43,395 nt of DNA from Janthinobacterium sp. (GTDB lineage Bacteria > Pseudomonadota > Gammaproteobacteria > Burkholderiales > Chitinibacteraceae), in NCBI GenBank assembly GCA_025360045.1, contig JANYCY010000078.1, positions 1 through 43,395 on the forward strand. Reading direction: 5' to 3'. A program made the position numbers and the translations under genes. This document shows positions 16,287 to 24,075 of this stretch, in pieces. The stretch's first letter is position 1. Every line of letters begins with the position of its first letter. The notes beneath the pieces were generated by a model that was given only the letters and a program-made list of their open reading frames with translations, did no database searches and was not told the DNA's origin.

Positions 16287-16922
16287 ATGCTTACCATCAC
16301 CGAAGCACTTATTCGCGCCGCACTGCCCAAGTGCCAATCACCCGCTGTCTGGGTGAGTGCTTTAAACCCCGCTTGTGAAAAATACTCTATCAATACCAAG
16401 GATAGAATTGCGTCTTTTTTGGCACAAACTGGCTATGAATCGGCGTCTTTTAATTGCTTGCAAGAGGATTTAAATTATTCCTCTGCGATCCGGCTGATGA
16501 AGGTGTGGCCGAAGCGATTTCCTACTGAGGCTTTGGCTCAGCTATATATTCAAACCCCTGAAAAGCTGGCCAATTTTGTGTACCAAAAGCGGCTAGGCAA
16601 TGGTGATGCGGCCAGTGGCGATGGCTTTCGCTATTTGGGCCGAGGCATCATTCAAATTACCGGGCGATCAAATTATGCGGCACTGAGCAAGGCATTAGCC
16701 TTTGATTTTGTTCATGATCCCAAGCGCTTACTGGAAGCAAAGTTTGCCGCCTTAAGCGCTGCTTGGTTTTGGGAGTCAAATGGCTTAAACGCGCTGGCGG
16801 ATGATCAAACTGATGATGATGATTTAGAAGATTTTACCCAGATTACAAAAAGAATTAATGGTGGAACGATGGGCATTCAAGCGCGGTTTACCCTATTTAA
16901 AACAATCATTGCGGCAATGTAG
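16287..16922 (+). CDS. Glycoside hydrolase family 19 chitinase/lysozyme-like enzyme
   Basis: The ATG at 16287 has CAGGAG 7 bp upstream and gives 211 residues. The protein is a compact single catalytic domain of the bacterial/phage GH19 type (COG3179). Catalytic Glu lies in 'FLAQTGYESASF' (Glu51), a second acid in 'QEDLNYSS' (Glu60), and substrate-cleft motifs are 'FRYLGRGIIQITGRSNYAAL' and 'WFWESNGLN'. GH19 enzymes hydrolyse chitin or peptidoglycan glycan strands. There is no signal peptide and no chitin-binding module, so it may be a phage-type endolysin domesticated by the host rather than a secreted chitinase. Its TAG stop codon coincides with the start of an R2 repeat. Confidence 0.87.
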   Translation: MLTITEALIRAALPKCQSPAVWVSALNPACEKYSINTKDRIASFLAQTGYESASFNCLQEDLNYSSAIRLMKVWPKRFPTEALAQLYIQTPEKLANFVYQKRLGNGDAASGDGFRYLGRGIIQITGRSNYAALSKALAFDFVHDPKRLLEAKFAALSAAWFWESNGLNALADDQTDDDDLEDFTQITKRINGGTMGIQARFTLFKTIIAAM

Positions 16923-16979
16923 GGTGTGTAGCGGTGGTATGCCATGGTGCGTAACACGCTCTAGCGTTTTGCACCTTAT
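16919..16979 (+). repeat. Dispersed palindromic repeat, family R2
   Basis: GTAGGGTGTGTAGCGG...GGTGCGTAACACGC-TCTA-GCGTTTTGCACC. Its first TAG is the stop codon of the GH19 gene. Confidence 0.6.
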
Positions 16980-16991
16980 GGAGGTGGTTTT

Positions 16992-17022
16992 GTAGGGTGT
17001 GCAAATGCTTTTCTTGCGCACC
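16992..17022 (+). repeat. Dispersed palindromic repeat, family R2
   Basis: GTAGGGTGTGCAAATGC then TTTTCTTGCGCACC, the best match to the left half of the MITE-like internal hairpin. It ends 11 bp from the stop codon of the SoxY-like gene. Confidence 0.65.
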
Positions 17023-17032
17023 GTTTTACCCG

Positions 17033-17467
17033 CTAGCTGGCAATTCTTACTTTTTTGCCCGCTATATAGCGTTTGCCTTGGGCTTCTACAATCACTTGTA
17101 TTTTGCTATCGGCCGCAACTTGAATCCGGATGTGCACGGCGGGCTGGGTGTCTGGGCCAAAGATAAACTCCGCAGCCAGCGGTGGTACATTACGTTCAAT
17201 AATCAGCCACATTTTATCGGTATTGGGAATGTGGCTTTTTATATACAGCTTGATATCGTTGGGGGTGTCACTGATGTCGGGTAGCTTGATTTCAATTAGT
17301 TCCGATGCGGTAGCTACTGTCTTATTTTCGCCCACATTGTAAAGATCGCTGAGGCTTTTAGCCTCAAACAAAGCTTTGGGCCAAGCAGCTCTGCTGGGCA
17401 TCGCCCACAAGCCAGCCAACAGGCCAAGGGTGCTAAACGATAAAAAACGACGACGAGTAAGTGCCAT
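17033..17467 (-). CDS. SoxY-like periplasmic protein lacking the C-terminal cysteine arm
   Basis: The 144-residue protein begins with a twin-arginine type leader (RRRFLSFSTLGLLAGLWAM, cleavage near SRAA). The mature sequence follows SoxY: 'FEAKSLSDL', 'IEIKLPDISD', 'IKLYIKSHIPNTDKMWLIIE', 'RNVPPLAAEFIFG', 'AVHIRIQVAADSKIQVIVEA', 'GKRYIAGKKVRI'. In working SoxY the chain then ends in GGCGG, whose Cys carries sulfur during thiosulfate oxidation. Here it stops at RIAS and has no cysteine at all in the mature part. It lies 99 bp downstream of metY on the same strand, with a GAGGT ribosome site, and an R2 repeat follows the stop. It may have a structural or chaperone role, or be a decayed sox gene. 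An orphan SoxZ-like gene is at 2978-3289. Confidence 0.7.
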   Translation of the reverse strand: MALTRRRFLSFSTLGLLAGLWAMPSRAAWPKALFEAKSLSDLYNVGENKTVATASELIEIKLPDISDTPNDIKLYIKSHIPNTDKMWLIIERNVPPLAAEFIFGPDTQPAVHIRIQVAADSKIQVIVEAQGKRYIAGKKVRIAS

Positions 17468-17566
17468 AGCAAGACCTCATTAAATATTGATTCGGGTGGA
17501 TAAGCATTGACGCATCAACGCAGCAAGCGTTGCATGTTCAAGCTTATCGCAGAAGATTGCTTAATC

Positions 17567-18838
17567 TTAAACCGCAGCCAGTGCCTGCTTCAAGTCATCC
17601 AGAATATCGTCGATATGCTCAATGCCAATCGATAATCTCACCATATCTTCGCTTACCCCTGCTTTGGCTAATTCATCAGGCGTCAGCTGGCGGTGTGTGG
17701 TGCTAGCAGGGTGGCAAGCCAGTGATTTGGCGTCGCCAATATTAACTAAGCGGGTAATCAGCTTCAGTGCATCTTGGAAGCGTGCACCTGCCGCTGAGCC
17801 GCCCTTCACGCCAAATGTCAGCAGCCCCGAGGCCTTGCCGTCAAAGTATTTTTGTACCAGAGCGTGTGATGGGTGATCGGGCAGACCAGCGTAATTAACC
17901 CACTGCACCTTGCTATGGCCTCTCAGGTATTGCGCCACTTTAAGGGCGTTTTCTACGTGTCTATCCATGCGCAGTGCCAGTGTTTCCAAGCCTTGCAGAA
18001 TCAAAAAGCTATTAAAGGGTGAAATCGCCGCACCCATATTGCGCAGTGGCACGGTACGGGCGCGGCCGATAAAGGCGGCTGGGCCGAATGCTTCGGTGTA
18101 AATCACACCGTGATAGCTGACTTCTGGCTCATTTAAGCGATTAAAGCGTTGCTTGTGATCTGCCCAAGGGAATTTGCCGCTATCCACAATCATGCCGCCG
18201 ATGCTATTGCCGTGACCGCCGATATATTTGGTGAGGGAGTGCACCACAATATCTGCACCATGCTCAAAAGGGCGAGTGAGATAAGGCGTGGGCACGGTGT
18301 TGTCCACAATCAGCGGCACACCACCCGCATGGGCCACGGCGGCAAAAGCGGCGAAATCGACCACATTACCTAGCGGATTACCAATCGATTCGCAAAAAAT
18401 GGCCTTGGTGCGATCATTAATCAGCGCGGCGGCCGCTTGCGGGTTATTGGCGTCAACAAATTGCACACTAATGCCATATTGCGGCAAGGTATGGGCGAGT
18501 AGATTGTAAGTGCCGCCATAGAGCGCCGTGGTGGCGATAATATTGTCGCCCGCCTCGGCAATGGTCATGATGGCGTAAGTAATAGCGGCCAAGCCTGAGG
18601 CCAGTGCCAGCGCGCCAACGCCGCCTTCCAGCGCTGCGATACGTTGCTCTAATACATCGGAAGTGGGGTTCATGATCCGTGTATAGATATTGCCTTTAAC
18701 CTTTAAATCAAATAGATCCGCACCATGTTGCGTGTCATCAAAAGCGTAGCTGGTGGTCTGGTAAATAGGCACCGCCATCGACTTGGTGGTGGGATCAATT
18801 TCATAACCAGCGTGTAGAGCAAGCGTATCAAATTTCAT
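17567..18838 (-). CDS. metY: O-acetylhomoserine aminocarboxypropyltransferase (O-acetylhomoserine sulfhydrylase)
   Basis: The 423-residue PLP enzyme of the Cys/Met metabolism family makes homocysteine from O-acetylhomoserine and sulfide in methionine synthesis. Features in order are 'HAGYEIDPTTKSMAVPIYQT' at the N terminus (diagnostic for MetY over MetB/MetC), 'YTRIMNPTSDVLEQRIAALE', 'ALYGGTYNLLAHTLP', and the PLP-binding Lys204 in 'HSLTKYIGGHG'. The C-terminal 'SLACHPASTTHRQL' and 'GVSEDMVRLSIGIEHIDDI' complete the fold. The length is normal for MetY. A GGAGG ribosome site precedes the ATG. No SAM riboswitch is apparent in the short upstream region. Confidence 0.93.
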   Translation of the reverse strand: MKFDTLALHAGYEIDPTTKSMAVPIYQTTSYAFDDTQHGADLFDLKVKGNIYTRIMNPTSDVLEQRIAALEGGVGALALASGLAAITYAIMTIAEAGDNIIATTALYGGTYNLLAHTLPQYGISVQFVDANNPQAAAALINDRTKAIFCESIGNPLGNVVDFAAFAAVAHAGGVPLIVDNTVPTPYLTRPFEHGADIVVHSLTKYIGGHGNSIGGMIVDSGKFPWADHKQRFNRLNEPEVSYHGVIYTEAFGPAAFIGRARTVPLRNMGAAISPFNSFLILQGLETLALRMDRHVENALKVAQYLRGHSKVQWVNYAGLPDHPSHALVQKYFDGKASGLLTFGVKGGSAAGARFQDALKLITRLVNIGDAKSLACHPASTTHRQLTPDELAKAGVSEDMVRLSIGIEHIDDILDDLKQALAAV

Positions 18839-18939
18839 GCAAAGCCTCCGAGGGGATGGAAAGTTCGTTGGAAACTTTAGCAGTAATATTTAGATTACAA
18901 AGATATTTTTTGTTCTTTCTTTAGAATTAATTAATTTTT

Positions 18940-19497
18940 TCATGGATGTAATTTACTTAGGCGATACAAGCAGTGTGCTTGCAAAGGATGGCCTTCTGCC
19001 ACTTTGGGGTGCATAAAAGTCTGTGTATCGCGCTGCATACCTAATTTTTGCATTACGGCCTGTGAGCGCAGATTAGGCAGGGCGGTAAATGACACAATCT
19101 CATTCAGTTGTAGGGTATTAAAGCCAAAATCTAAGGCCGCCTTTGCTGCTTCGCTGGCGTAACCCTTGCCCCAATGCTCAAAAGCCAGCCGCCAGCCTAT
19201 TTCTACACAGGGCGAAAACGGCAGCTCGGGGATAGGAATATGCAGGCCGGTAAAGCCAATAAATTGCTGCGTTTCTTTTAGCTCCAGCGCCCAAAACCCC
19301 CAGCCACGCTCGCTAATCAGTTTTGTTATCCGTTCTTGCAACGCGGCACTGGCCGCTGCATCCATAGGCCCAAGCAGATATTTCATCACCCGTGGATCGC
19401 TGCTCATTAGGGCGAAAGCTTCGGTATCCGACGCCCGCCATTGGCGTAATCGCAAGCGCTCGGTGGATAGTTCGATGATTTTTGGCATTAGGTTCAA
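18940..19497 (-). CDS. GNAT-family N-acetyltransferase, RimJ/RimL type
   Basis: The 185-residue protein belongs to the acetyltransferase_3 group: 'ELSTERLRLRQWRASDTEAF' at the start, 'VEIGWRLAFEHWGKGYASEA' as the acetyl-CoA pyrophosphate-binding (Q/RxxGxG/A-like) segment, and 'LNEIVSFTALPNLRSQAVMQKLGM' near the end. Such proteins acetylate protein N termini, amino acids or antibiotics; the substrate cannot be told. An ATG 9 bp downstream (MPKIIELST) is an equally good start. It is transcribed toward metY, 101 bp away. Confidence 0.85.
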   Translation of the reverse strand: MNLMPKIIELSTERLRLRQWRASDTEAFALMSSDPRVMKYLLGPMDAAASAALQERITKLISERGWGFWALELKETQQFIGFTGLHIPIPELPFSPCVEIGWRLAFEHWGKGYASEAAKAALDFGFNTLQLNEIVSFTALPNLRSQAVMQKLGMQRDTQTFMHPKVAEGHPLQAHCLYRLSKLHP

Positions 19498-19518
19498 TTT
19501 AAATTAGTTTTGGATTTT

Positions 19519-19552
19519 TGTAGGGTGTGCAAGTTGTCTTTCTTGCACACCA
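19519..19552 (+). repeat. Dispersed palindromic repeat, family R2 (short)
   Basis: TGTAGGGTGTGCAAG-TTGTCTTT-CTTGCACACC; the arms GGTGTGCAAG and CTTGCACACC are perfect 10 bp complements. It lies between the GNAT gene and the purL terminator. Confidence 0.7.
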
Positions 19553-19563
19553 TTTTGCCTCAT

Positions 19564-19595
19564 AAAAAAAGCCAGCCCTTATCAGGCTGGCTTTT
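19564..19595 (-). terminator. Rho-independent terminator of purL
   Basis: On the minus strand GCCAGCC-TGATAAG-GGCTGGC is followed by seven T residues, about 18 bp past the purL stop. Confidence 0.85.
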
Positions 19596-19613
19596 GCGTG
19601 GGCTGTGAAACAA

Positions 19614-22600
19614 TTAGCCAACAAATTGACGAGCATTGCGGAACATGCGCATCCATGCGCCGTCGTCGCTCCAATCGCTTGGGTGCCATGAGTTTTGCAC
19701 GGTGCGGAACACGCGCTCTGGGTGCGGCATCATGATGCTGAAGCGACCATCGGCGGTGGTGACACCGGCAATTCCCTGCGGGCTGCCGTTTGGATTAGCC
19801 GGATAAGCTTCGGTGGTTTTACCATGGCTATCCACATAACGCATTGCAACCAGCGCCTTGTTGATATCGCCTTGCTGGCTAAAGTTGGCAAAGCCTTCAC
19901 CGTGAGAAATCACCACCGGCATACGGCTGCCGGTCATTTCGCTGAAGAACAGCGATGGGGATTTTGTCAGCTCAGCCATCACCAAGCGCGCTTCAAACTG
20001 CTCGCTTTGATTACGGGTGAATTTAGGCCAGTGTGCAGCGCCAGGGATAATGCCGGAGAGATTGGCCATCATCTGGCAACCGTTACACACGCCTAGACCA
20101 AAGGTATCTGTGCGGCCAAAGAAGGCTTCAAATTGCGCACGGGCGCTCGCATTAAATAAAATTGATTTCGCCCAGCCTTCACCTGCACCCAGCACATCGC
20201 CGTAGCTAAAGCCACCGCAAGCGGCCAAGCCTTGGAAATTTGCCAGTTGTACGCGGCCAGAAATCACGTCGCTCATATGGACGTCGACGGCGGTAAAGCC
20301 TGCACGGGTAAACGCGGCGGCCATTTCGACATGGCCATTCACGCCTTGCTCACGCAGTATGGCGATCTTTGGGCGAATGCCGGTTGCGATATAAGGCGCT
20401 GCGATGTCCACATTCTGATCAAAGCTCAACTTGGCGAATAAGCCTTTCTCGTGCTTATCACTAAGGCGTGCATATTCGGCATCGGCACCGGCTGGATTGT
20501 CGCGTAGACGCTGAATGCGCCAGCTGGTTTCCGACCATGCTTTGTGCAGATCAATGCGCGATTCTTCAAGCACCAAGCGATTACGCGCTTTGATTTTGAG
20601 CTTGTCATCGTGGTTGGTGCTACCAATCACATGCAGCTCGGAGCGGATATCCACATTGGCAAAGGCGGCGATAACGCTGGCGGTGTCGCTGCGTTTTACC
20701 TGCAGCACTGCACCCAGCTCTTCGTTAAACAACACGCCCATGACGCGAGCATTCGCATCGCGAACGACGTCTTCAGCAGTGATTTCATCTTGCTGACGCT
20801 GGCGGCGGCGGCGCTCGATACACAGCTCATCAATTTCTAAAGTCACGCCAACATGGCTGGCAAACATCATTTCGGTGATGGTGGCAAACAAGCCGCCGTC
20901 GGAGCGGTCATGGTAGGCCAGCAGCTTGCCTTCAGTATTAAGCTGTTGCACGGTTTCAAAGAATGATTTCAGATGCGGCACATTCACGATATCCGGCGCT
21001 GAATTACCGATTTGCTTGTAAACCTGTGCCAGTGCGGAGCCACCCAAGCGACATTTGCCATCGCCAAGGTCAATCAGAATCAGATCAGTATCTACGCCGG
21101 TTTTTAGCTCTGGGGTCAGTGTTTTACGAACATCTGTAACCGGTGCAAAGGCAGAAATCACTAAGGACAGCGGCGCAACTACTTGCTTTGCAGCTCCCGC
21201 TTCATCCCAAACCGTTTTCATCGAAAGCGAATCTTTACCTACCGGAATCGATACACCCAGCTCGCGGCAAAGCTCTAAGCCGACAGCTTGTACTGTGTCA
21301 TAAAGATTAGCGTCTTCGCCAGCATGGCCAGCAGGGGCCATCCAGTTTGCAGACAGTTTTACATCAGATAGCTGGCGAATCGGCGCAGCCGCAATATTGG
21401 TTAGCGCTTCACCCACCGCCATACGACCAGAAGCTGGGCCAGAAATCAGCGCCAGTGGTGTGCGCTCGCCCATCGCCATCGCTTCACCCAGATAGCTATC
21501 GTAAGCCATGGCAGTCACGGCCACATCGGCTACCGGTACTTGCCAAGGGCCAACCATTTGGTCGCGAGCGGTAAAACCGCCCACGGTGCGATCGCCAATA
21601 TTAATCAGGAACGATTTATCGGCCACCGATGGCAAACGCAATACGCGGTAAGCGGCTTCTTTCAGCTCCAAATCAGAAGCGTCAAAAACAGCCAGCTCTG
21701 GCGTAATACGGCTCACGTCACGTGTCATTTTGGGTGGCTTGCCGAGTAAGACATTCATTGGCATATCGACAGGCTTGTTCTCGAAATGATCGTCAGCCAA
21801 TACCAGATGCTTTTCATCAGTGACACGGCCAACCACGGCAAACGGGCAACGCTCGCGTTCGCAAATCGCTTCAAACGCCAGCAAATCTTTAGGATCGATC
21901 GCCAATACATAACGCTCTTGGCTTTCGTTCGACCAGATTTCCTTAGGCGCCATGCCTTTTTCTTCGATATTTACTTTGCGCAGATTAAACACCGCGCCTT
22001 GGCCTGCGTCATTCACCAGCTCAGGGAAGGCATTAGAAATACCACCCGCGCCTACATCGTGAATCGACAACACGGGATTATTTGCACCCAGCTGCCAGCA
22101 GCGATCGATCACTTCTTGCGCACGGCGTTGGATTTCTGGGTTGCCGCGTTGTACTGAATCGAAATCCAGATTGGCCGCATTGTCGCCAGTCGCCATCGAG
22201 CTAGCCGCGCTGCCGCCCATGCCAATCAACATGCCTGGGCCGCCGATTTGGATGAGCAGTGAGCCATCTGGCAAGCCATTTTTCTTAACGTGCAGCGCGC
22301 TGATATTGCCCAAACCACCGGCGATCATAATTGGCTTATGGTAGCCACGACGCTCGCCGTTTAGGTCTTCTTCGAATGTACGGAAGTAACCACAGATATT
22401 CGGGCGGCCAAATTCATTATTAAACGCAGCTGCGCCAATTGGGCCTTCGATCATAATATCCAGCGCGCTGGCAATGCGATCTGGCTTGCCGTAAGGCTGA
22501 GCTTCCCAAGGCTGCTCGGCGCCTGGGATATTTAAGTTAGATACGGTAAAGCCAGCCAAGCCAGCCTTAGGCTTAGAGCCACGGCCAGTTGCGCCTTCGT

Positions 22601-23561
22601 CGCGAATCTCACCACCCGAGCCAGTTGCAGCTCCTGCAAATGGGGAAATAGCGGTTGGGTGGTTATGCGTTTCCACCTTCATTAAAATATGCGTTTGTTC
22701 GGTGCTGAATGCGTATTCGGCGCTGCCTGCTTGCGGGTAAAAGCGGCCGATTTCTGCGCCTTCAATCACCGAGGAGTTATCCGAATAAGCCACTACTGTG
22801 CCCGCAGGTGCCGCTTTATGCGTTTCGCGGATCATGCCAAACAGGCTGTAATCTTGTTTCTCGCCATTAATAATAAAATCGGCGTTAAAAATCTTGTGGC
22901 GGCAGTGCTCAGAATTAGCCTGCGCAAACATGGTCAGCTCAACATCGCTTGGATTGCGGCCCAGCTTGTTAAAGTTTTCTACCAAATAATCAATTTCATC
23001 ATCGCTCAGTGCCAAGCCAAATTCGCTATTGGCTTTGACTAGCGCGGCTTTACCGCCACCCAAAATATCGACAGTCAGAAAAGGCTTAGGCTCAAAGTGG
23101 CGGAATAACTCACGGCCAGCTTCGAGGCTGCTAAATACTTCTTCGGTCATTCTGTCGTGAACTAAGGGGAGAAGCAGGCTTTGCTCTGCTGCTGATAAGG
23201 GGCTGCCGCCTTCCTTGCTGGCGTAAATCACGACGCCGCGCTCAATACGTTGGATATTTTTCAAACCACAATGCTGAGCAATATCGGTGGCTTTCGACGA
23301 CCAAGGAGAAATGGTCCCCAAGCGCGGCAAGACCATAATCAGGCTGCCGACGGCTAAGTCATGAGCCGGTTCGCCATAGTGCAGAATCTTGCTGAGGATG
23401 GAGTTTTCATCTTTCGTCAGCGCAGCGCTGGTTTCGGCAAAGTGCCAATACTCAGCATAAATCTGCGCGGAAATACCCTTAGCAGCGAGAGCGGCGGTCA
23501 GTTTTTCGACCCGGAAAGATGAAAGCGCGGTACCGCCGCGCAATTGGAGAACGTCAGCCAT
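19614..23561 (-). CDS. purL: Phosphoribosylformylglycinamidine synthase PurL (large, fused form)
   Basis: This single-chain FGAM synthase (about 1,315 residues) carries out the fourth step of purine synthesis, turning FGAR, glutamine and ATP into FGAM. It has the N-terminal PurS-like part, two AIRS-type halves ('[16 protein letters not shown]', '[20 protein letters not shown]', '[15 protein letters not shown]') and a C-terminal glutaminase with '[12 protein letters not shown]', the Cys nucleophile in '[11 protein letters not shown]', and 'MMPHPERVF'. The start at 23561 gives [21 protein letters not shown], which lines up with the E. coli N terminus; an ATG at 23621 with GAGGCGAA upstream is an alternative. 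A charged insert ([16 protein letters not shown]) occurs in the second half relative to E. coli PurL. Confidence 0.95.
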   Translation of the reverse strand: MADVLQLRGGTALSSFRVEKLTAALAAKGISAQIYAEYWHFAETSAALTKDENSILSKILHYGEPAHDLAVGSLIMVLPRLGTISPWSSKATDIAQHCGLKNIQRIERGVVIYASKEGGSPLSAAEQSLLLPLVHDRMTEEVFSSLEAGRELFRHFEPKPFLTVDILGGGKAALVKANSEFGLALSDDEIDYLVENFNKLGRNPSDVELTMFAQANSEHCRHKIFNADFIINGEKQDYSLFGMIRETHKAAPAGTVVAYSDNSSVIEGAEIGRFYPQAGSAEYAFSTEQTHILMKVETHNHPTAISPFAGAATGSGGEIRDEGATGRGSKPKAGLAGFTVSNLNIPGAEQPWEAQPYGKPDRIASALDIMIEGPIGAAAFNNEFGRPNICGYFRTFEEDLNGERRGYHKPIMIAGGLGNISALHVKKNGLPDGSLLIQIGGPGMLIGMGGSAASSMATGDNAANLDFDSVQRGNPEIQRRAQEVIDRCWQLGANNPVLSIHDVGAGGISNAFPELVNDAGQGAVFNLRKVNIEEKGMAPKEIWSNESQERYVLAIDPKDLLAFEAICERERCPFAVVGRVTDEKHLVLADDHFENKPVDMPMNVLLGKPPKMTRDVSRITPELAVFDASDLELKEAAYRVLRLPSVADKSFLINIGDRTVGGFTARDQMVGPWQVPVADVAVTAMAYDSYLGEAMAMGERTPLALISGPASGRMAVGEALTNIAAAPIRQLSDVKLSANWMAPAGHAGEDANLYDTVQAVGLELCRELGVSIPVGKDSLSMKTVWDEAGAAKQVVAPLSLVISAFAPVTDVRKTLTPELKTGVDTDLILIDLGDGKCRLGGSALAQVYKQIGNSAPDIVNVPHLKSFFETVQQLNTEGKLLAYHDRSDGGLFATITEMMFASHVGVTLEIDELCIERRRRQRQQDEITAEDVVRDANARVMGVLFNEELGAVLQVKRSDTASVIAAFANVDIRSELHVIGSTNHDDKLKIKARNRLVLEESRIDLHKAWSETSWRIQRLRDNPAGADAEYARLSDKHEKGLFAKLSFDQNVDIAAPYIATGIRPKIAILREQGVNGHVEMAAAFTRAGFTAVDVHMSDVISGRVQLANFQGLAACGGFSYGDVLGAGEGWAKSILFNASARAQFEAFFGRTDTFGLGVCNGCQMMANLSGIIPGAAHWPKFTRNQSEQFEARLVMAELTKSPSLFFSEMTGSRMPVVISHGEGFANFSQQGDINKALVAMRYVDSHGKTTEAYPANPNGSPQGIAGVTTADGRFSIMMPHPERVFRTVQNSWHPSDWSDDGAWMRMFRNARQFVG

Positions 23562-24075
23562 GTCTTTGATCTTTGATAGGTAAGCCTCGGGAAGTCGCAA
23601 TGATACCCAAAAACGACTCATTTCGCCTCGAATATCGGCAAAGTTCACGAACTATATGGGATGTTTAGCAGGGCATACTGACTTATGAAAGGTGTTTTCT
23701 TGGTTTTGCTTACTGTTAGTTTTGTTGAATATTTTAATATTCTTGCACTCTGTTGATAATGGTGAAGGGCTGTGCTGCCATTTTTGAAATTATTTGCGTA
23801 TTTAGGAGACTTTAGCGATTGAAGTCCTTGCGTTTATCGTGGCTCTCAATGGTTTCGCTGTTTCTTACTTTTAATGCCGTAGATAAGGTTTTCTTCATGC
23901 ATATTTCAAATGGTGCATAAAGAGATCAGGAAGTAGTGGCTAGCTATAACTGCGCAATACAGGCAAAGCGCTTGGTTGGCTTTGCTAAGTGATTGCACTT
24001 ACACTCCCTATGCTCAATGCGAGTGAGATGTTTCTTTAGCCAAATACATAAAATGATAAAAACGGAGTAGACCAG
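23562..24075. other. Divergent intergenic region purL / GH20 gene
   Basis: Between the two divergent genes there is no supported coding region (the upstream purL alternative start would take up to 60 bp). No clear sigma-70 pair was found by eye. The only notable structure is the palindrome at 23963-23985. Confidence 0.5.
23963..23985. promoter_or_regulatory. Operator-like palindrome upstream of the GH20 gene
   Basis: GCAAAGC-GCTTGGTTG-GCTTTGC is a 7 bp perfect inverted repeat. Nested in it is CAAAGCGCTTGG, a 12-mer with a central CG pair resembling LacI-family operators. It lies about 90 bp before the hexosaminidase start. Binding by a chitin- or GlcNAc-responsive regulator is a guess. Confidence 0.35.

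Noticed and set aside
17033-17467. Extending the SoxY-like frame past its stop to recover a GGCGG arm
   Set aside because: None of the frames after the TAG gives Gly-Gly-Cys; the sequence runs directly into an R2 repeat.
18839-18939. SAM or T-box style riboswitch before metY
   Set aside because: The upstream gap is about 100 bp, AT-rich and has no conserved stem pattern or terminator-antiterminator pair.
19695-23042. Many plus-strand open frames across purL
   Set aside because: All lie opposite a well-conserved PurL coding frame and have no recognisable protein features.
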